Notes: a model not told the origin generated them from the letters alone. DNA of 60,000 nt from Tubiluchus corallicola (GCA_030141605.1 JAQGDQ010000049.1:188001-248000); one strand, 5' to 3'; positions 1 to 38,660 are shown, counted from the stretch's first letter. Translations and numbers: made by a program.

Positions 1-2506
1 TTCACAAACAGGATCTTGCTTAAGAACAAGAAAAAAATGAACTAGGTAAAGTTCTAACTGTTAAAACTGTTACTATTACAACAGGTTGAGCTGTGAAGAG
101 TTGTCAAGTATATGCAAATGCGTTATCTGGTTAACTTAACCTTTGACCTTTTCACGATCATCATGAATCGCTGAAACTGTGAAAACCCTTATTGTTGTGT
201 AACGCACTGCAACAATTTTCATGTTTGCCATGTATAATTGCCTCTAAATGACTACTGAATTCAACACTCACTATAGCCCAGTATATTGAATGTATACAAT
301 TTGAGTCTTATACAAACTTTTCATTCTTACTGCTCTTTCCTTTTTTCAGTCTGTCTGTTTAGCCTTTTTTCCATACTTCTGATATTTTCAGTTTTCAGCT
401 TTGTATAAAGAATTGTAGTGTTCGTTCTGTTACTAAATTCCTTCGGGCATGGCCATTGCCATTGTGTCCGGTGAATGTGGAAACTTTATGATTTTGCAGA
501 CTTGTTCTGCAAAACTAAATATGCAGAATAGCGTATTGCTTATTGTTCTGCATAGTTTGTCTGTGAGGGATGCCTAACAGAGAAATTACAGTTTCTTCAT
601 TGAATGCAGGCTTGTCTGATGAAAGTTTTCTTTGCTTTGCAACATTTGTTTTTTTTGTTTGGCATTAAGCAGCATTCACAATTTCACATCACTATTTAAC
701 AGCTGGAAGCTTCTAATTTGTTATAAGTAGTTTTCTACGTATAATTTGAGTGCTGTAAACTATTAACTTGAATGTGAGTAAAGTGGTTATTTAGGATGAA
801 ACATTTCCAAATATGTAGAATTAAATACTTAATAGACTCACTTTGAGATGAGCGTTTTAACCCAATTAACGAACTGAATCTATTATCCGATGGATGTTGT
901 GTGTAGATGTATGAGTCATCTCTCATCAGCTTAGGCAAATAGCTTAAGTGGATTTTAGATGTGAATTAATGTCAAAATTCTTATGTGCAGTTTTTTGAGA
1001 GTATTAATTTATGTAAGAAAATAAACAAAGAATAATAAACGAAATAACAAAGAAAATAAACGAATCACACAAATCTGTTTTTGCCGCTCAGAATTACAAA
1101 AATGCGTGCAAGGTCTGTTGCTTCGTTCTTCACAAAGAAGTTTTTTATGGAATTTTCCTTTTGATTAAAACGTCGGAAATCTGTTGTTGTATTTTGCACA
1201 TATTCACACAAAACACCTAGTCTCACGTAGTGCTTCAGCTTCAGTTGATGACGACCTTGTTTCCTTTGTGAAAAGCAGAGGGAGCTTCAAAAGCAAACCA
1301 CTGGGTAAGTAATTAAATGTTTAGCTTCCAGAAACAAGATAACTAACTGCAGCCGACCGACAAGCCTGTGACAGATCTTCAAAGCAAAACCGCTAGGCTA
1401 GCATAATAGCGCATATGATAAACGTATCTACTCACAAACAAACATCACTGTTTCTGGGTATATTATAGTCTACAAAATCGATGTAAAGATAACATAAAAG
1501 CAGTAAAAACTCATTGGGCACACACAAGTGTGTGATTTTAAGTACTTGAAGCAAAAATATTGAGTCAATTGTGTGGAGTTATTCGAGTCAATTAGTTTTT
1601 ACATGCATTTGAATAGGCGGTGCTTTTGAGTTAATTAGGCGACTGATTCTATTTGCCTGAGTCTAATAAAAGGCACCTACTGTACCTTATTTTCCTTCTG
1701 TTATAGTGTGCCTTATCGTTAATCTATACATATACAAACTAAATACACATTCAGTCTTCTAAATTAAAATTAATATTGAAAAGTGAAATAGGAACAGCAT
1801 AAGTCACAAATTACGTTCTGCATTCATTTATAGAGAGAGAATATTTTTATCAAAATTCACAGCTAGTTCCCATCATAATTTTGTTCATGCATCTGTAATA
1901 TACGTAATGGACAAAATTCTGATCTGTCGTGAGGTTTATTTGTACATTTAACATCGAATTTATATCACTTGCATTATTACACGGCTTAGTGGATTTAGAA
2001 ATCCAGCATGTCTTTACCGTCTTGAAAATTTATTAAACGTGGAACTGAAAGGATGCTTTAGTCAGGGCTGTATGACGTATTCGTGCATTTGTCGCAATTT
2101 GTACACCTTTGTTCGGATTACGTGTGAGGGCACTATTGGTTGCATGAAGCACATCTCGGCAGCACACGACCAGTGGCGTAAGTAATAGGGGAACGATGGG
2201 AGCTGCCGCTCTCCTGATCTCATTTTACAAAATTGACTCCTCTTCAACAACCTGCCTTATTACTTTGTTTGACCAACCTGCCTCCGTGTTTTTGAAATAT
2301 GCTTGAATTTATGCAACTCATTTGTCAAGGTTGACTGGTTGAACCAAGAATCAAATTGCCGATAATCTAATTATTATAATATATTCTTGTCACACACTGT
2401 TACTGTCTGTTGTGGCAGAGGCAAACATATAATTGCTTCATGTGTCGCCTTTTTTATGTGTTTGCTTCCCAGAACTTTATAACCTGGCTATGCTCCTGTA
2501 TATGTA

Positions 2507-2524
2507 TATATATATATATATATA
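2507..2524. repeat. (TA)n microsatellite
   Basis: Uninterrupted alternating TA run of about nine units. Confidence 0.9.
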
Positions 2525-3060
2525 CTAATTCTTTATTTGTCATTAAAATGGCTCACTGTACACAATATTTCTTGATATTTGTTGAATTTTTCACAATTTA
2601 TATGGTCTTCAATGGGTTTTCTGAATTATTTCTACGGAAAGTAGATGTGAAGTAGTTTAACTTTGATGGCACTCATCATGTTTACATATTGTCTTTGCCT
2701 GAATTAGCCTTTATTCTGTGACTGCAGTATGTTTTTGATGCAGTAAAATGTTAGTGCACAGAGTGTATGCGTAATATACCATCCACAGTTCTGCTAGACT
2801 AATATCTTTATTTTGGGCAACAGAAATGTACCTAGTAACAAATTAATATTGGCTGAATAGTACATTTGTGCTACACATTTTCTAACAGACTTACAGAAAA
2901 CTAGGTTAAAAAACTGGAAAGTCACTAAGCGTGTCTGCAGTCCGAAATCTAAACTCTCGGCCACCGAAATCTCAGAAAACTCAAGTAATTGTCCCGAGCT
3001 AATTGAATACAGACAAACTTGATTTGTAATTTGGTTAAACACTGAAGCAGAACAATTAAA

Positions 3061-3300
3061 TTAGATTGGATTGGATTGGATTGGATTGGGTCAGATGTGA
3101 TTCGAGTGGAGTGAATTAGGTTAGGTTAGGAGTGGGCAGGCTAGATTAGGTTTGGTTAGATTGGAATAAATTAGATTGGATAGATTTTATTGGATTGGAT
3201 TGGGTTAGGTTAGATTAGATTAGATTAGATCAGATTATGTGAAATTAGTTTAGATTAGACTAGATCACGTCAGGTCAGATCAAATTAGATTAGATTAGAT
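3061..3300. repeat. GGATT/AGATT pentanucleotide satellite
   Basis: A 5-bp tandem array. It starts as nearly perfect ggatt units, passes through a degenerate ggtta-rich middle and ends as agatt units. The change of unit along the array suggests local spreading of variant units. Confidence 0.9.
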
Positions 3301-4614
3301 TGTTTGATCAATAAAATGTAGCGTTAGTAATCCCTGATAATTGATTTACTTTAAGTTTGAAGTTTTAAGAGGTCTGCTTCTCTTCACAAAAACACAAATG
3401 CGAAATATGAGCATAAATGAGGATACCAAGCGTCACACTGAGTTACTTTTGTAATAACTTAACAGCTAATGTGTGTTGTCTTCAGTTGCTTTGTTATGAT
3501 TAGGATATCTAGTGAATATGAGATACCTTCGTCATGGATGCATTATCCCAATTACGCCGTGCGTGTACACCTGCGCAAGAAACCTGAACCCAAGACTGTT
3601 GTTTGAACTTCTCCTAATGTCAGTCACTGTTAAAGTTGTTGCAATTAAGCTAAGGCTTGTCTATTTTTTGACAGATAATATGGTGATTTCAAAGTAAGCC
3701 ACTGTAATTGTTAATCTCGACTGCGATAGTCTGTCTTAAACCCAGAACTGCCATCTGACGTTAAAATGTTAATTGGCCGTGTATTTTTGCTCTGTTTATG
3801 AATGTAGTGCAGTACCTTAAGCATTCACTTGATGTGATGCTCCGTAAATTCTTTATGAGGTCATTGTCATGAGAATTCAGTAACATTTTTTAATGAAATC
3901 TCTAGAGAAAATGTATTCGCAAGAGAGTCAGACCTTTCGAAGATAAAGGCTCTCTTATCCCAGTTAACACTTGAAGTTCTTTAGCCATGCATTTGATTTT
4001 TTTAAATTAATTAAATTAATTAATAAATAAGGATCTGTATTAAACATAAAATTAAATGCATCACTCTTTGTACAGATTTAAAAAAATTGTTTTTGCGTTG
4101 ATATTCATTGATTCATTTACTTATTTGCTTTCCCATCTTTCTTTTCTCACTTTGCTTTATTTCTTGATTTATCCATTCGTTAGATGTATTCGTCACTCTT
4201 TCCTACATGTATTTATTTATAATTCCACATTTTTGCACTACGTTTTATCTCTACATATACGTTTGTAAGATATTTGTTGCATTTACATTTGAATTATCAC
4301 TGCTATGACTAGGGGAGGGGGGGGGCTACTGATAGGAGTTTTTCACATCATGGTAGAAAAAGAATGCTTAAATAAAGTTCATTTTTTTGCTACAACTCAC
4401 CAGATTTTTTTACAATGACAAACTTATAAGAGACATGCAGAAAATTTTTGCAGTGTTGTTTTCTGTCAAAATGAAACACAATATATGATGTCTCTTATCC
4501 AAAAGACATTAATTTAAAAGCATCTTGCTGATAAGTGAAACGTTGCTTTTTAATTTCACATTTTTCGTTTTAGCACGTTTGTGTAGAACATGGATATGGT
4601 TTGTGCTCCTTCAT

Positions 4615-5577
4615 TCAATTTATAGTGTTAATGCTAGGCTTGATTTTTGTTCTACCAAAAAGTTTCTTCAAGTACAGGCGAAAGTTTGGACTCTGGTAAA
4701 TGTATATTAAGGGGTTAGAGAAAGAGTTAATCAATGTGCATGTGTACCTGATTGATTTTAGGATGTTGTCATTTGTCTTTGTGGCCTGGTAAAGAATAAG
4801 ATGAAGAGCATGGGGGGAGTAACAGAAGATGGTCGTACCAATAATCAAAGCCGTCATTTTAGTTATTTTCACTTGTGAAGAGAACGACGGTGGCCTGTTG
4901 AGTGGTGCAATTTTGCGCTGTTGATGTCGAAGAGACAGACTCATTGCTACGTAAGCAACAATAACAAAGAAGGAAATTGCTACATAGTGAAAAGCAAGTA
5001 CGTCAGCATACCAGTCCCACAAAAGGTCCTCCATTTGGCATTCCGTTTCAGGACCCCAAAGCATTATCGTCTGTACGATGAATAGAATGCATTGAATGAA
5101 CGCATATGAACATGAAATTGAGAGCAATAGCGTCATGTGGCTCACTGTCATATACACTTTGTGGTCTATGGGTTTTGTAATTGCCCAGTATCGATCATAG
5201 GTCACGGCACTTAACACACCGAGATCAAAGTAGATAACAAACCCCATTGTGGTTCTCTGTATAATGCAGATTATGAGCGTGTGCTTGCTAGAAATCAGTA
5301 CCATGGTCCAGACCATCCCAAACAGAGGGACAACAATGTCTGTTGCAGCCAGACTGCAGAGGAGCATGTTGGTCGGTGTTTGCAACAATTTGAACTTCAT
5401 CACGGTCATGATTATCACACAGTTCAGCGAGCTGATGACTGGTCCCGTTAGCCATGTGATGACCATAACGATTATAGTCGTCACTTCTTTGTTTTCTGAA
5501 GCATCTTCAGTGACATTACTGTTGTTGATTGGTAGGAGGAGCATCATGTTTTCTTCCTCTGTTTTCATTATCCACAT
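4615..5577 (-). CDS. Orphan rhodopsin-class (family A) GPCR, intronless
   Basis: A 320-aa single-exon seven-transmembrane receptor of the plasma membrane, presumed to couple to G proteins. Family A landmarks are all visible: N52 in TM1 (1.50), LAATD with D80 (2.50), C104 for the TM3-ECL2 disulphide with C180, DRYWAI at 128-133, FCYSP at 261-265 in place of FxxCWxP, and NPLIY at 298-302. The short N-terminus has two sequons (N18, N21), and a basic helix 8 follows TM7. Position 3.32 is M111, not Asp, so it lacks the amine anchor of biogenic-amine receptors despite the amine-like DRYWAI. D118 sits at 3.39, where Ser is usual, beside the sodium-pocket residues D80, N294, S295 and N298. The start chosen is the first ATG; M4 is also possible. 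It probably lies antisense in a COQ2 intron. The ligand is unknown. Confidence 0.9.
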   Translation of the reverse strand: MWIMKTEEENMMLLLPINNSNVTEDASENKEVTTIIVMVITWLTGPVISSLNCVIIMTVMKFKLLQTPTNMLLCSLAATDIVVPLFGMVWTMVLISSKHTLIICIIQRTTMGFVIYFDLGVLSAVTYDRYWAITKPIDHKVYMTVSHMTLLLSISCSYAFIQCILFIVQTIMLWGPETECQMEDLLWDWYADVLAFHYVAISFFVIVAYVAMSLSLRHQQRKIAPLNRPPSFSSQVKITKMTALIIGTTIFCYSPHALHLILYQATKTNDNILKSIRYTCTLINSFSNPLIYIYQSPNFRLYLKKLFGRTKIKPSINTIN

Positions 5578-6687
5578 TTAGCTTCTTTGCACATAGCAAC
5601 ACTATAGCATTATCTAATAACAACTATCATATTCTCATTTTTCTTGAAGAGGCAAGACAGACATTTATTGTTCAGCTGAATTTCCAGATTTATGAAATTT
5701 TTCTCACTGTATTATCTTTCTGCATATTAGTTACATAACTATATTTACGTAACTGTTTCTAAGGGAGAAAGTCCTGTACAGTCATCATATCATTCACCTG
5801 CAACCGTTAATACAATGACATTTAAATTGCACATTAATTTGTTAGCAGTGCATTTGCAAAAGATCTCTCTAATTTGATTATATCTGACTTCTGTGCATAG
5901 AACCATGTGAACTCTGATAGTTAACGTGATATGCTAATTTACCTGCCTGACTGCGCATCCTGGCTTCATGTGTGGCTCAGTATCGTGCTTGATCCTTTTA
6001 GCTGTTATTATATTTTTCAAAGTGATTTATCCGCAGTTTTTATTACCAGTCAGCTTATGATATCTGCCTCAATATTCAGTATTCATATCAGTGACAGTAC
6101 CTATTTAAAATGCCTCTTTGTTTTAAAAGATTTTTTTTCATTAAGAACTGCTAGAATTTGGCATTAACTTTGTTACTAGGCAAAAGCTGAGGCTCCACAA
6201 AAAGTCAAAGAAACTGTTATTTTATAGTTATTACTTACAAAAACAAACAATTTATGAATTTTTTTTCATAAAGAAACCACTGTAATTTTTTTTTCATGAT
6301 TCATGACTTGTTGACTGACTTTGCACAAGTAATTATTGTCCTTTGACTTTTTCATGATCATAGACAGTGTCTGTAGGTTGTTTCACTGCAAGGAAAGCTT
6401 AGCTGTTCGATTGTTTATTGCACAAGAGATGATTGTTATAGGATTAGGATCTTAAGAAGATTATAGCTGGACAGCATTTTGCAATTCTGCAAATTGATTT
6501 TGTTTGTATCCAGTATGGCTGTGTTTACCTGAATGTCTAGATTGTTCAACCCGAATATTTGCCTTGAGTTGCAATCAGTCTCTGCTTAGGCTGCTTGCAC
6601 TTAATAACAAAGTTAACCAGTTTAAATAAAACAAATTTATACATTCCCTAATTACCTGCAACTAACGATATCATTAATTAATTGTAG

Positions 6688-6895
6688 GTTATTTTACAAA
6701 TTATTACCCATTGCAGGAAAAAGGAGACACTGAAAAATTGTGGATTAGTCGGGATTTGAATTCGAGACCTAGTTGTCGGGATCTGAGCTGAAACTTGAGA
6801 TTATCCAGGTCATGGGATCTCGACTAGTCCACAATTTTCAATGTCTCTTTTCTCCAATTCATTACCCGCATTGGGTAATAATTTGTAAAATAAAG
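6688..6895. mobile_element. Fold-back (inverted-repeat) element
   Basis: Two imperfect arms of about 70-80 bp face each other. The left arm starts ttattttacaaattattacc (6689) and the right arm ends in its reverse complement (to 6895). The spacer is about 60 bp. Both arms also share an inner block around attgtgga(t/c)tagtcg. No reading frame is present, so it is a non-autonomous MITE or fold-back. The right flank (6913-6943) shares attctggca(g/a)tcac with a palindrome at 14222-14282. Confidence 0.7.
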
Positions 6896-7173
6896 TACAA
6901 TGGTTTATAAAAATTCTGGCAGTCACCGTCGTAATTAATTAATAAAACTAATTTAATTTACATAATTTTTTATGTATACTCTAGAAAGCAGTGTGGAATT
7001 GTTAGAAAATGATACTTGTTAGATTGAAGTCACAGGCTAAGCTTTAGTAATTTTCATAAGCTGTAGTGCTTAAACAATGCCATTATAGTAACTGCACCAC
7101 AACTTGCAGTCATTACCGTATTTTGATTTACAACCAATGTGGATTTGTTGGATTAGGATTATATTGCAGTGCT

Positions 7174-7315
7174 GGCTAAAGTTTACAATTCCCCACACAC
7201 AAGAAACTAGTTCGGATTAGGGTTAAAGTTATTTAGGGTTAATTTAGGATTAGGGTTATGGTCATGGTTGGGATTAGGGTTGGGGTATTTAAGTTGGGAA
7301 TTGTAAACTCTTGGG
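7174..7315 (+). mobile_element. TIR element with telomere-like core, copy 1
   Basis: Starts ggctaaagtttacaattccc and ends gggaattgtaaactc, giving a 14-bp terminal inverted repeat (agtttacaattccc). Inside is a degenerate run of ggattaggg and gggtta units followed by gggtatttaa. The same order is found at 17113 and, inverted, at 33870. No coding capacity. The superfamily is undetermined. Confidence 0.75.
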
Positions 7316-7501
7316 TACAATAAACCATGAGTTGTGTTTTGTGTAAATATTAAAGGCAGTTTATTGTATTTTAAACTGTTATATACTGCCGTTTCAAAAA
7401 TAACTAATGTGCCTTCACTTAAATATTTTAAAGTCTTAGTCGGTCAACGAAAAATCAATAGGAATTGAGCCCAGTTTAATGATGAATTTTGTTCTCTTCA
7501 G

Positions 7502-7657
7502 GTTGGAACATTAAATATTAACCATCCTGCTGACTGCTGGAAAAAGTTCCGGTCCAACTTTCACCTTGGCCTCATACTCTTTACTGGTATAGTGGCTGGA
7601 AACTTACTGAAGGAGGAAAAGCAGGATGAAGAGAAGAAGAAGAAAGAGACAAGCTAA
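7502..7657 (+). CDS. COQ2: COQ2, 4-hydroxybenzoate polyprenyltransferase: terminal exon
   Basis: COQ2 attaches the polyprenyl tail to 4-hydroxybenzoate in the inner mitochondrial membrane, the committed membrane step of ubiquinone synthesis. This exon follows a clear 3' splice site (ttctcttcag) and encodes the last 51 residues before TAA. The string DCWKKFRSN, then [15 protein letters not shown] as the final transmembrane helix, then a Lys/Glu-rich tail, matches the C-terminus of animal COQ2 (compare the human DCW...LGLxxFxGIVxGNL pattern). It enters in phase 0. The catalytic Asp-rich motifs lie in exons that I do not find in the window, presumably to its left. The convergent mesh gene ends 2.6 kb downstream. 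Confidence 0.88.
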   Translation, partial: VGTLNINHPADCWKKFRSNFHLGLILFTGIVAGNLLKEEKQDEEKKKKETS

Positions 7658-10222
7658 GATAAGTTGCCTAAACTAAACATTAGTATCTGGCTACTTTGAT
7701 GAGCACTTTTCATGTATTTGAGCATATAGAGTTTTTGGACTATAATTTTATAGATATCCACCATTTTATAGAAATTTTATAGATAAAATACCAAAGTTGC
7801 CCTGTGTATGGCGACGAATAAAACTAATATATATGGTTAGAACAACGTATAAACGACAAACTGTGACGAGGTAAATTGGGTAAAATGTTGTTACTTAATC
7901 GGGTTTTAATGGTAAATTTTGCCTACCACAAAGTTTCTTTACATTTGTGATGACAACCTTGTGACGAATTTCAACATTCTGATGCATTTTGCAGTCTCAT
8001 ATAAATGCTATTTTTGATAATGATGAATTAATATCTCGATCAGAAGACATGAATTTTCAATTTCAAGTAATTTATTCGGCAAAGTAAACATATACTTTTA
8101 CACTAGAAAGTACATAAAATTAAATTTGTGATTCATACAATGTTGAGAGTACAAAATTACACATGCTGTTGGAGACCTATGTGAAGCTAGCTTATATTAG
8201 GCCACCAGAATTAGTAATGAAAAACACGTAACTAATAGTTAGAAAGAGTTATAATAGGTGGTACATGTGACTGTATAATTATTCACTTTGTTGAAAAGTA
8301 TGCAAATACACTGTCACTTCGCGGGTGCCTTTAACTGAAATGATTGATGCAAAATTCTAACAACTCTAAGTCTAATAAGTTTTTAACACATTTTGAATAG
8401 ATTAATGCTACACTTAGTATTTTTGTGCCAGAAATATGCAACATTTTCTAGAATGAGTACAATTCAGTTCACATTATGAACTCTGTATAAACTATTACGT
8501 TTGTTTAGCCAGTAAAACTGATTATCAGGTTTTTCATGTGGCTGTAGCCACTCATCATATATACAGTTCCAGAAGGTAAACAAATTCTATTTAGGTTCAC
8601 ATTGAACACAAGTCTTCTATTGTTTTAATGCGCATGCACTGAATAAATAAACTTTAACCATAACAATCATGTTATGTGAAAATGTGTAGAAATTGCATGT
8701 CCCATAGAAAGCACAATTTAACTGTTGAGGGACATAATAAATTACATCTTGTTTACCAGAATAATATTTGTTTTTATTTTTTGACAACATGAAAACTAGT
8801 ACATAGTGCTATGAAGAAATCATAAAATTTTGTTAATATCAAGTATATTATTTGTTTAAATGTTAAGAGTTATCTGATTGTAGACCTATACAGTCACATT
8901 CATACTGTCACAATTAAAGCACAAAGTTTATAATAAAATGAAAAAGAGACTATAGGAGACTATAATAATTTGTCATACTGTCAATAATGAGCAAGTCTGT
9001 ATGTGTACTACCAGACAGCGTCTAATCAAGGTGAACATGCTATAGTGTCAGAATCAAAATTTTTGACAAACTTGTAAGGATATGGAACACTCCAGTGGTT
9101 TTCTTGAATGACCTTTTTAAAATGGCCTTTTTATGATAGATTGTATTTCACTAGACTTTGACCATATCTTTTCACACACATAGGTAAGTCAAACAGAGAT
9201 AGAAGTGGGTCCCTGTGGTATGCTCAAATTTTTGGGATACCCAAAAAAGTCATATACCTAATATTAACCCAATTAAGCATACTAGCACTAGTGTAATTTT
9301 ATCAGGTTGAAGTCGGAGAGGTGTACTAACAACATTCACATTTTCATGCCCCCTCTCGTAACGAAGTCAGCAATGGTAATCAGTCATCACCCATGTATTG
9401 ATGAGCAGGCTCAGCTTATTATTATTATCGCTAAAAATTTCTGTTACTAAACTCTTAATGTGACCGCTATTCTACCCTCCTCGACAAATGTGATTTCATT
9501 ACACCGAGCATGTAACTACCCAAACCTTACTGATTTCTATACAATGTGATGCAGTATAAGTGACAAGCTTGATATTTGTCCCTGAGCAAGCGGTATAAAC
9601 AGGTATTTCTTTGCATATGTTGCATTTTAGATAAAAAACAAACTTACTCAAGACTGAAGGTGAAGACAAGAAGAACAAAACAAGAAAGTCATTGGCTAGC
9701 ATCATTTTTGAACAATAAGTATCACCACCTTTGCAGATATTTTGGGGTTCGCTCATACATTGACAGTTTGACACGTCTATTTCTCATTGCTACAAGAAGG
9801 CACTGCTAACAAGTAATTTAGGCTGTATTAACACATCCATCGAATTACTAAAGAAACTTAAAAATTATACAACTAAAGTTTAAAAATAAATGTTATACAA
9901 ACTTATACTTAACTATACCTCTACATAATCAATAAACTAAGCAATTAGCTTATTTAACAAAATAATTTGGTATAAAATTGTTGGAATAACTGGCAAAATT
10001 ATATAAATGTGATCATGCTAATAATCATGTAATAAGAAATTCATATTCGTTGTGCTCTAATGACAGGCTTTCTATAAATTTCACTTGCTCACCTAAATGA
10101 TGTTATCATAATTTCAATATTTAGATATTAAAAACATTATGAAAAAGCTGATTTTATATACAGTATGCTGAGGTAAGTAGCAGCAAAATGGTGTTTAGTG
10201 TCTGCAGACTTCTGCAATTATA
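7658..10222. other. COQ2 and mesh convergent 3' spacer
   Basis: No gene seen. It must hold the 3' UTRs of COQ2 (plus) and mesh (minus). An AATAAA at 7817-7822, about 160 bp after the COQ2 stop, is the best plus-strand polyadenylation signal. A short perfect hairpin tttttgggatacccaaaaa lies near 9230. The rest is AT-rich unique-looking DNA. Confidence 0.55.
7817..7822 (+). promoter_or_regulatory. Candidate COQ2 polyadenylation signal
   Basis: Canonical AATAAA, about 160 bp downstream of the COQ2 stop codon and on the same strand. Others exist further on, so the site actually used is unproven. Confidence 0.45.
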
Positions 10223-36074
<25,852 letters not shown>

Positions 36075-38580
36075 TTTTCCTCATATCCGTTACCTCTTTG
36101 AATTTGTCTACTCAAAATACTAACGGCAAGCAAAGGTCTCGGCATCGATGAGACGATAAAAACTGATTGATAGTTTGTTTAATAATACTGCGCCGTTTTT
36201 TGTTAAATAAACATTATTACAGAGGACTTTACCCAATTATGCATAACTGAGTGGGTAGACAGTAATAAACTGCGTGCAATAAAATTAGTGTAGCATAACG
36301 AATTCATTTTGTACAGCATTGCATATTCTTAAGACATGCATTCTATTACTTAGGTGCAAATATTATTCATCAGCTCCCATCACAAATGAAAGTTTTTGGC
36401 GAATTAGCATTTCAAAAATATGTGATCAAGTAAAAAACGACTTAAGACATTTAAATAAATTGGGCAGCAATAAGATAATTTTTTACAACTTAAAAATTTA
36501 CGTTGGCATCATTTCCATTCTAAAATATTTAATCATCAGCATTGCTTTCTCGGGTGTTCTTTGTTTCAAAATTCACGCATTAGTATTATCACCCACTTTC
36601 AGCTCGTACTCATAATGACGTTAATATGTTGCTGTTCAGTAATCTGTCTTACCCAGTAGTACTTAATAATGACCAAAAAGTCATTTAATAATTATAAAAA
36701 AATGAATATAATAATGACATTTATCATTAATAATAATAATGATAAAATAATGATATCGTTTTATCTGCTATTCAATTCATTATTCAAAGCAAACGTTTCA
36801 CATGATTATGCTTATTTTTGAGACTGTAGGGTGAGCCACATTTCTAGTGAAACGGCGACAGAAAAGGATTAAAAGAAGCAACGAGAGATCTTATTGAATC
36901 TCTTCTGACGTTGAAAGGATATCAAAACTCTTCACATTTACTGAAGTGTTGGGGTCTCGTTTTTCTTTCTGGTAGACAAGGCTGGGGAGGACACGGCGCG
37001 TTCTCAACAGACGACAAGCATGAGTCATTCTGATTCAGGCCTTTTTATTAACTCAAGATTGCATACATAGAAAACGGTAACCCAGGACTCAACCTTATGT
37101 GTGGCTACAACTGAATTTAAAATGTGGAGGGATCGAAAACTAGCTAAACAGAGTAGTCCTTTAAAAAGAGACACTGAAGAAGTAAAGCAGTACTGTTCCT
37201 CCTTGAACGACAGAAGAAGTAAATGGTAGTATTGTAGATGAAATTGCCGAATGCAGTTTACACAAAAAATGTCCATTCATTTACTAACCAAGCCTACTGC
37301 TGCTTTATCTGCAGTCTTTCGACAAATTTCTGTCGCGTGCTACATCATACATGCTGGTGCATGTCTTACAGATTAAATTTTGTGTTGCTGAGATCTTTAA
37401 CTATTACATCTATGTAAGTTAAGACAAGCAGGAGCCTCTTTAGTTGCCAAGTTTCAATAATTCTAGTAGGAATTTTCTGAAACAATGTCATGTTCTAGGA
37501 CTTCTGTCCACGGATGTCGTCTCTTTGTGACAGCTTTGCCCATGCTTTTCTGCCGGTTTTTAGTACAAATTTTTATTAGAGATTATGTTTCGCCAATTGA
37601 TGTGACCACCTAGTTTCTGTGTATTCAACTTCTCTAGCGTTACATTTGTCCAAACTTCTTGAGTTATAATAGGGAATACTGATTCAACATAAAATAATTA
37701 ATATTTAATGGGTTATTTATACTCATTAGTTTCTGACAGATATTGATATAGTTTTAAATATATTTGAAATTTTGTGCTTTTGCTGTAAATTGTGAGGCTA
37801 AATTGAATCTGAAAATAGTTTTCTGGCATTTTAGTTGCAGTATTAATCTAATATTGTGTTTTAAAAGCGTAAGGCAAATTTAATACAAAATTAAAGCAGC
37901 CGCTAATGCTAAATGTTCTGGATTAATTATTACAGCCATAGTTTGACGATTTGTTTATCAAAAGTAAGGTCTCCGTGCGATGTGTATTCGGTCATTGAGA
38001 CAGCAATCCCTAACAGCGAAAAACAGAAACAGAATATCCTAATTTTCGAGTAATTTTGCAATGTAATTGTAAGCCGTATTCCTGCGGCGCTGGCATAACA
38101 TGCCTGGTATATAGTGCTATAGATAACAATAGCGTCGGCATAACGTGGGCTACTTTTCGCCATTTTGTCAATTATTCGGTCACTAACACTAATTTCGCTA
38201 TGAGAGCAACAGTAAAAAGGTATGAACGTATATAAACATGCATTTATGTCCAGAAAAAACAGTTTTATTGAAAATACTCATTAATATGCTAGTAACGTTA
38301 ACTACTTCTGTTTTAGTGTTATTATAGCTTACAAGAAATTTTTGGCAAAGAATACCACGGATAAGAGCCAGTGGGAAGAAACTAGGGTTTTAAGTAGCCG
38401 TTCGGCATCTGGTAACAAACGTGGTAAAAACATGAAAAGAAACAGCAAACGGGTAATATGATCAAATATGATATAAGTGCTACAATATATACTATAAGTA
38501 GGAATAATGAACTCAAGTCCTGAAAGCATCTTCCATAATTATATACAGCGAAAAAAGAAGCTTAACGTAATAAATGCAGC

Positions 38581-38660
38581 AAGAGACTATTATTATTGTT
38601 GTTGTTGTTGTCGTCGTCACTGTCGTCATCGTCGTCGCCGTGGTAATTATTATTATTACA
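38581..38660. repeat. TTG/TCG triplet patch
   Basis: Compound trinucleotide run: tat, tgt, then cgt/cat units, then tat again. Confidence 0.8.

Larger units (their letters stand above)
1..4614. other. Non-coding stretch left of the GPCR
   Basis: I see no convincing exon here on either strand. Open frames are short and look random in composition. The stretch holds a pentanucleotide array (3061-3300), a short TA run near 2507-2524 and a poly-G run near 4313. At 2171 the sequence cagtggcgtaag resembles a worn DNA-transposon end, but no partner end was found. It is probably the intron of COQ2 whose last exon begins at 7502. Confidence 0.6.
5578..7501. other. Non-coding interval between GPCR and COQ2 last exon
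   Basis: No exon recognised. It contains a fold-back element (6688-6895) and a miniature inverted-repeat element with a telomere-like array (7174-7315), both annotated separately. The last bases form the 3' splice site of COQ2 (pyrimidine-rich tract ending cag at 7499-7501). Confidence 0.6.

Noticed and set aside
2171-2290. Transposon end cagtggcgtaag with a following G-rich stretch
   Set aside because: It resembles a DNA-transposon terminus, but I could find neither the opposite end nor a target duplication.
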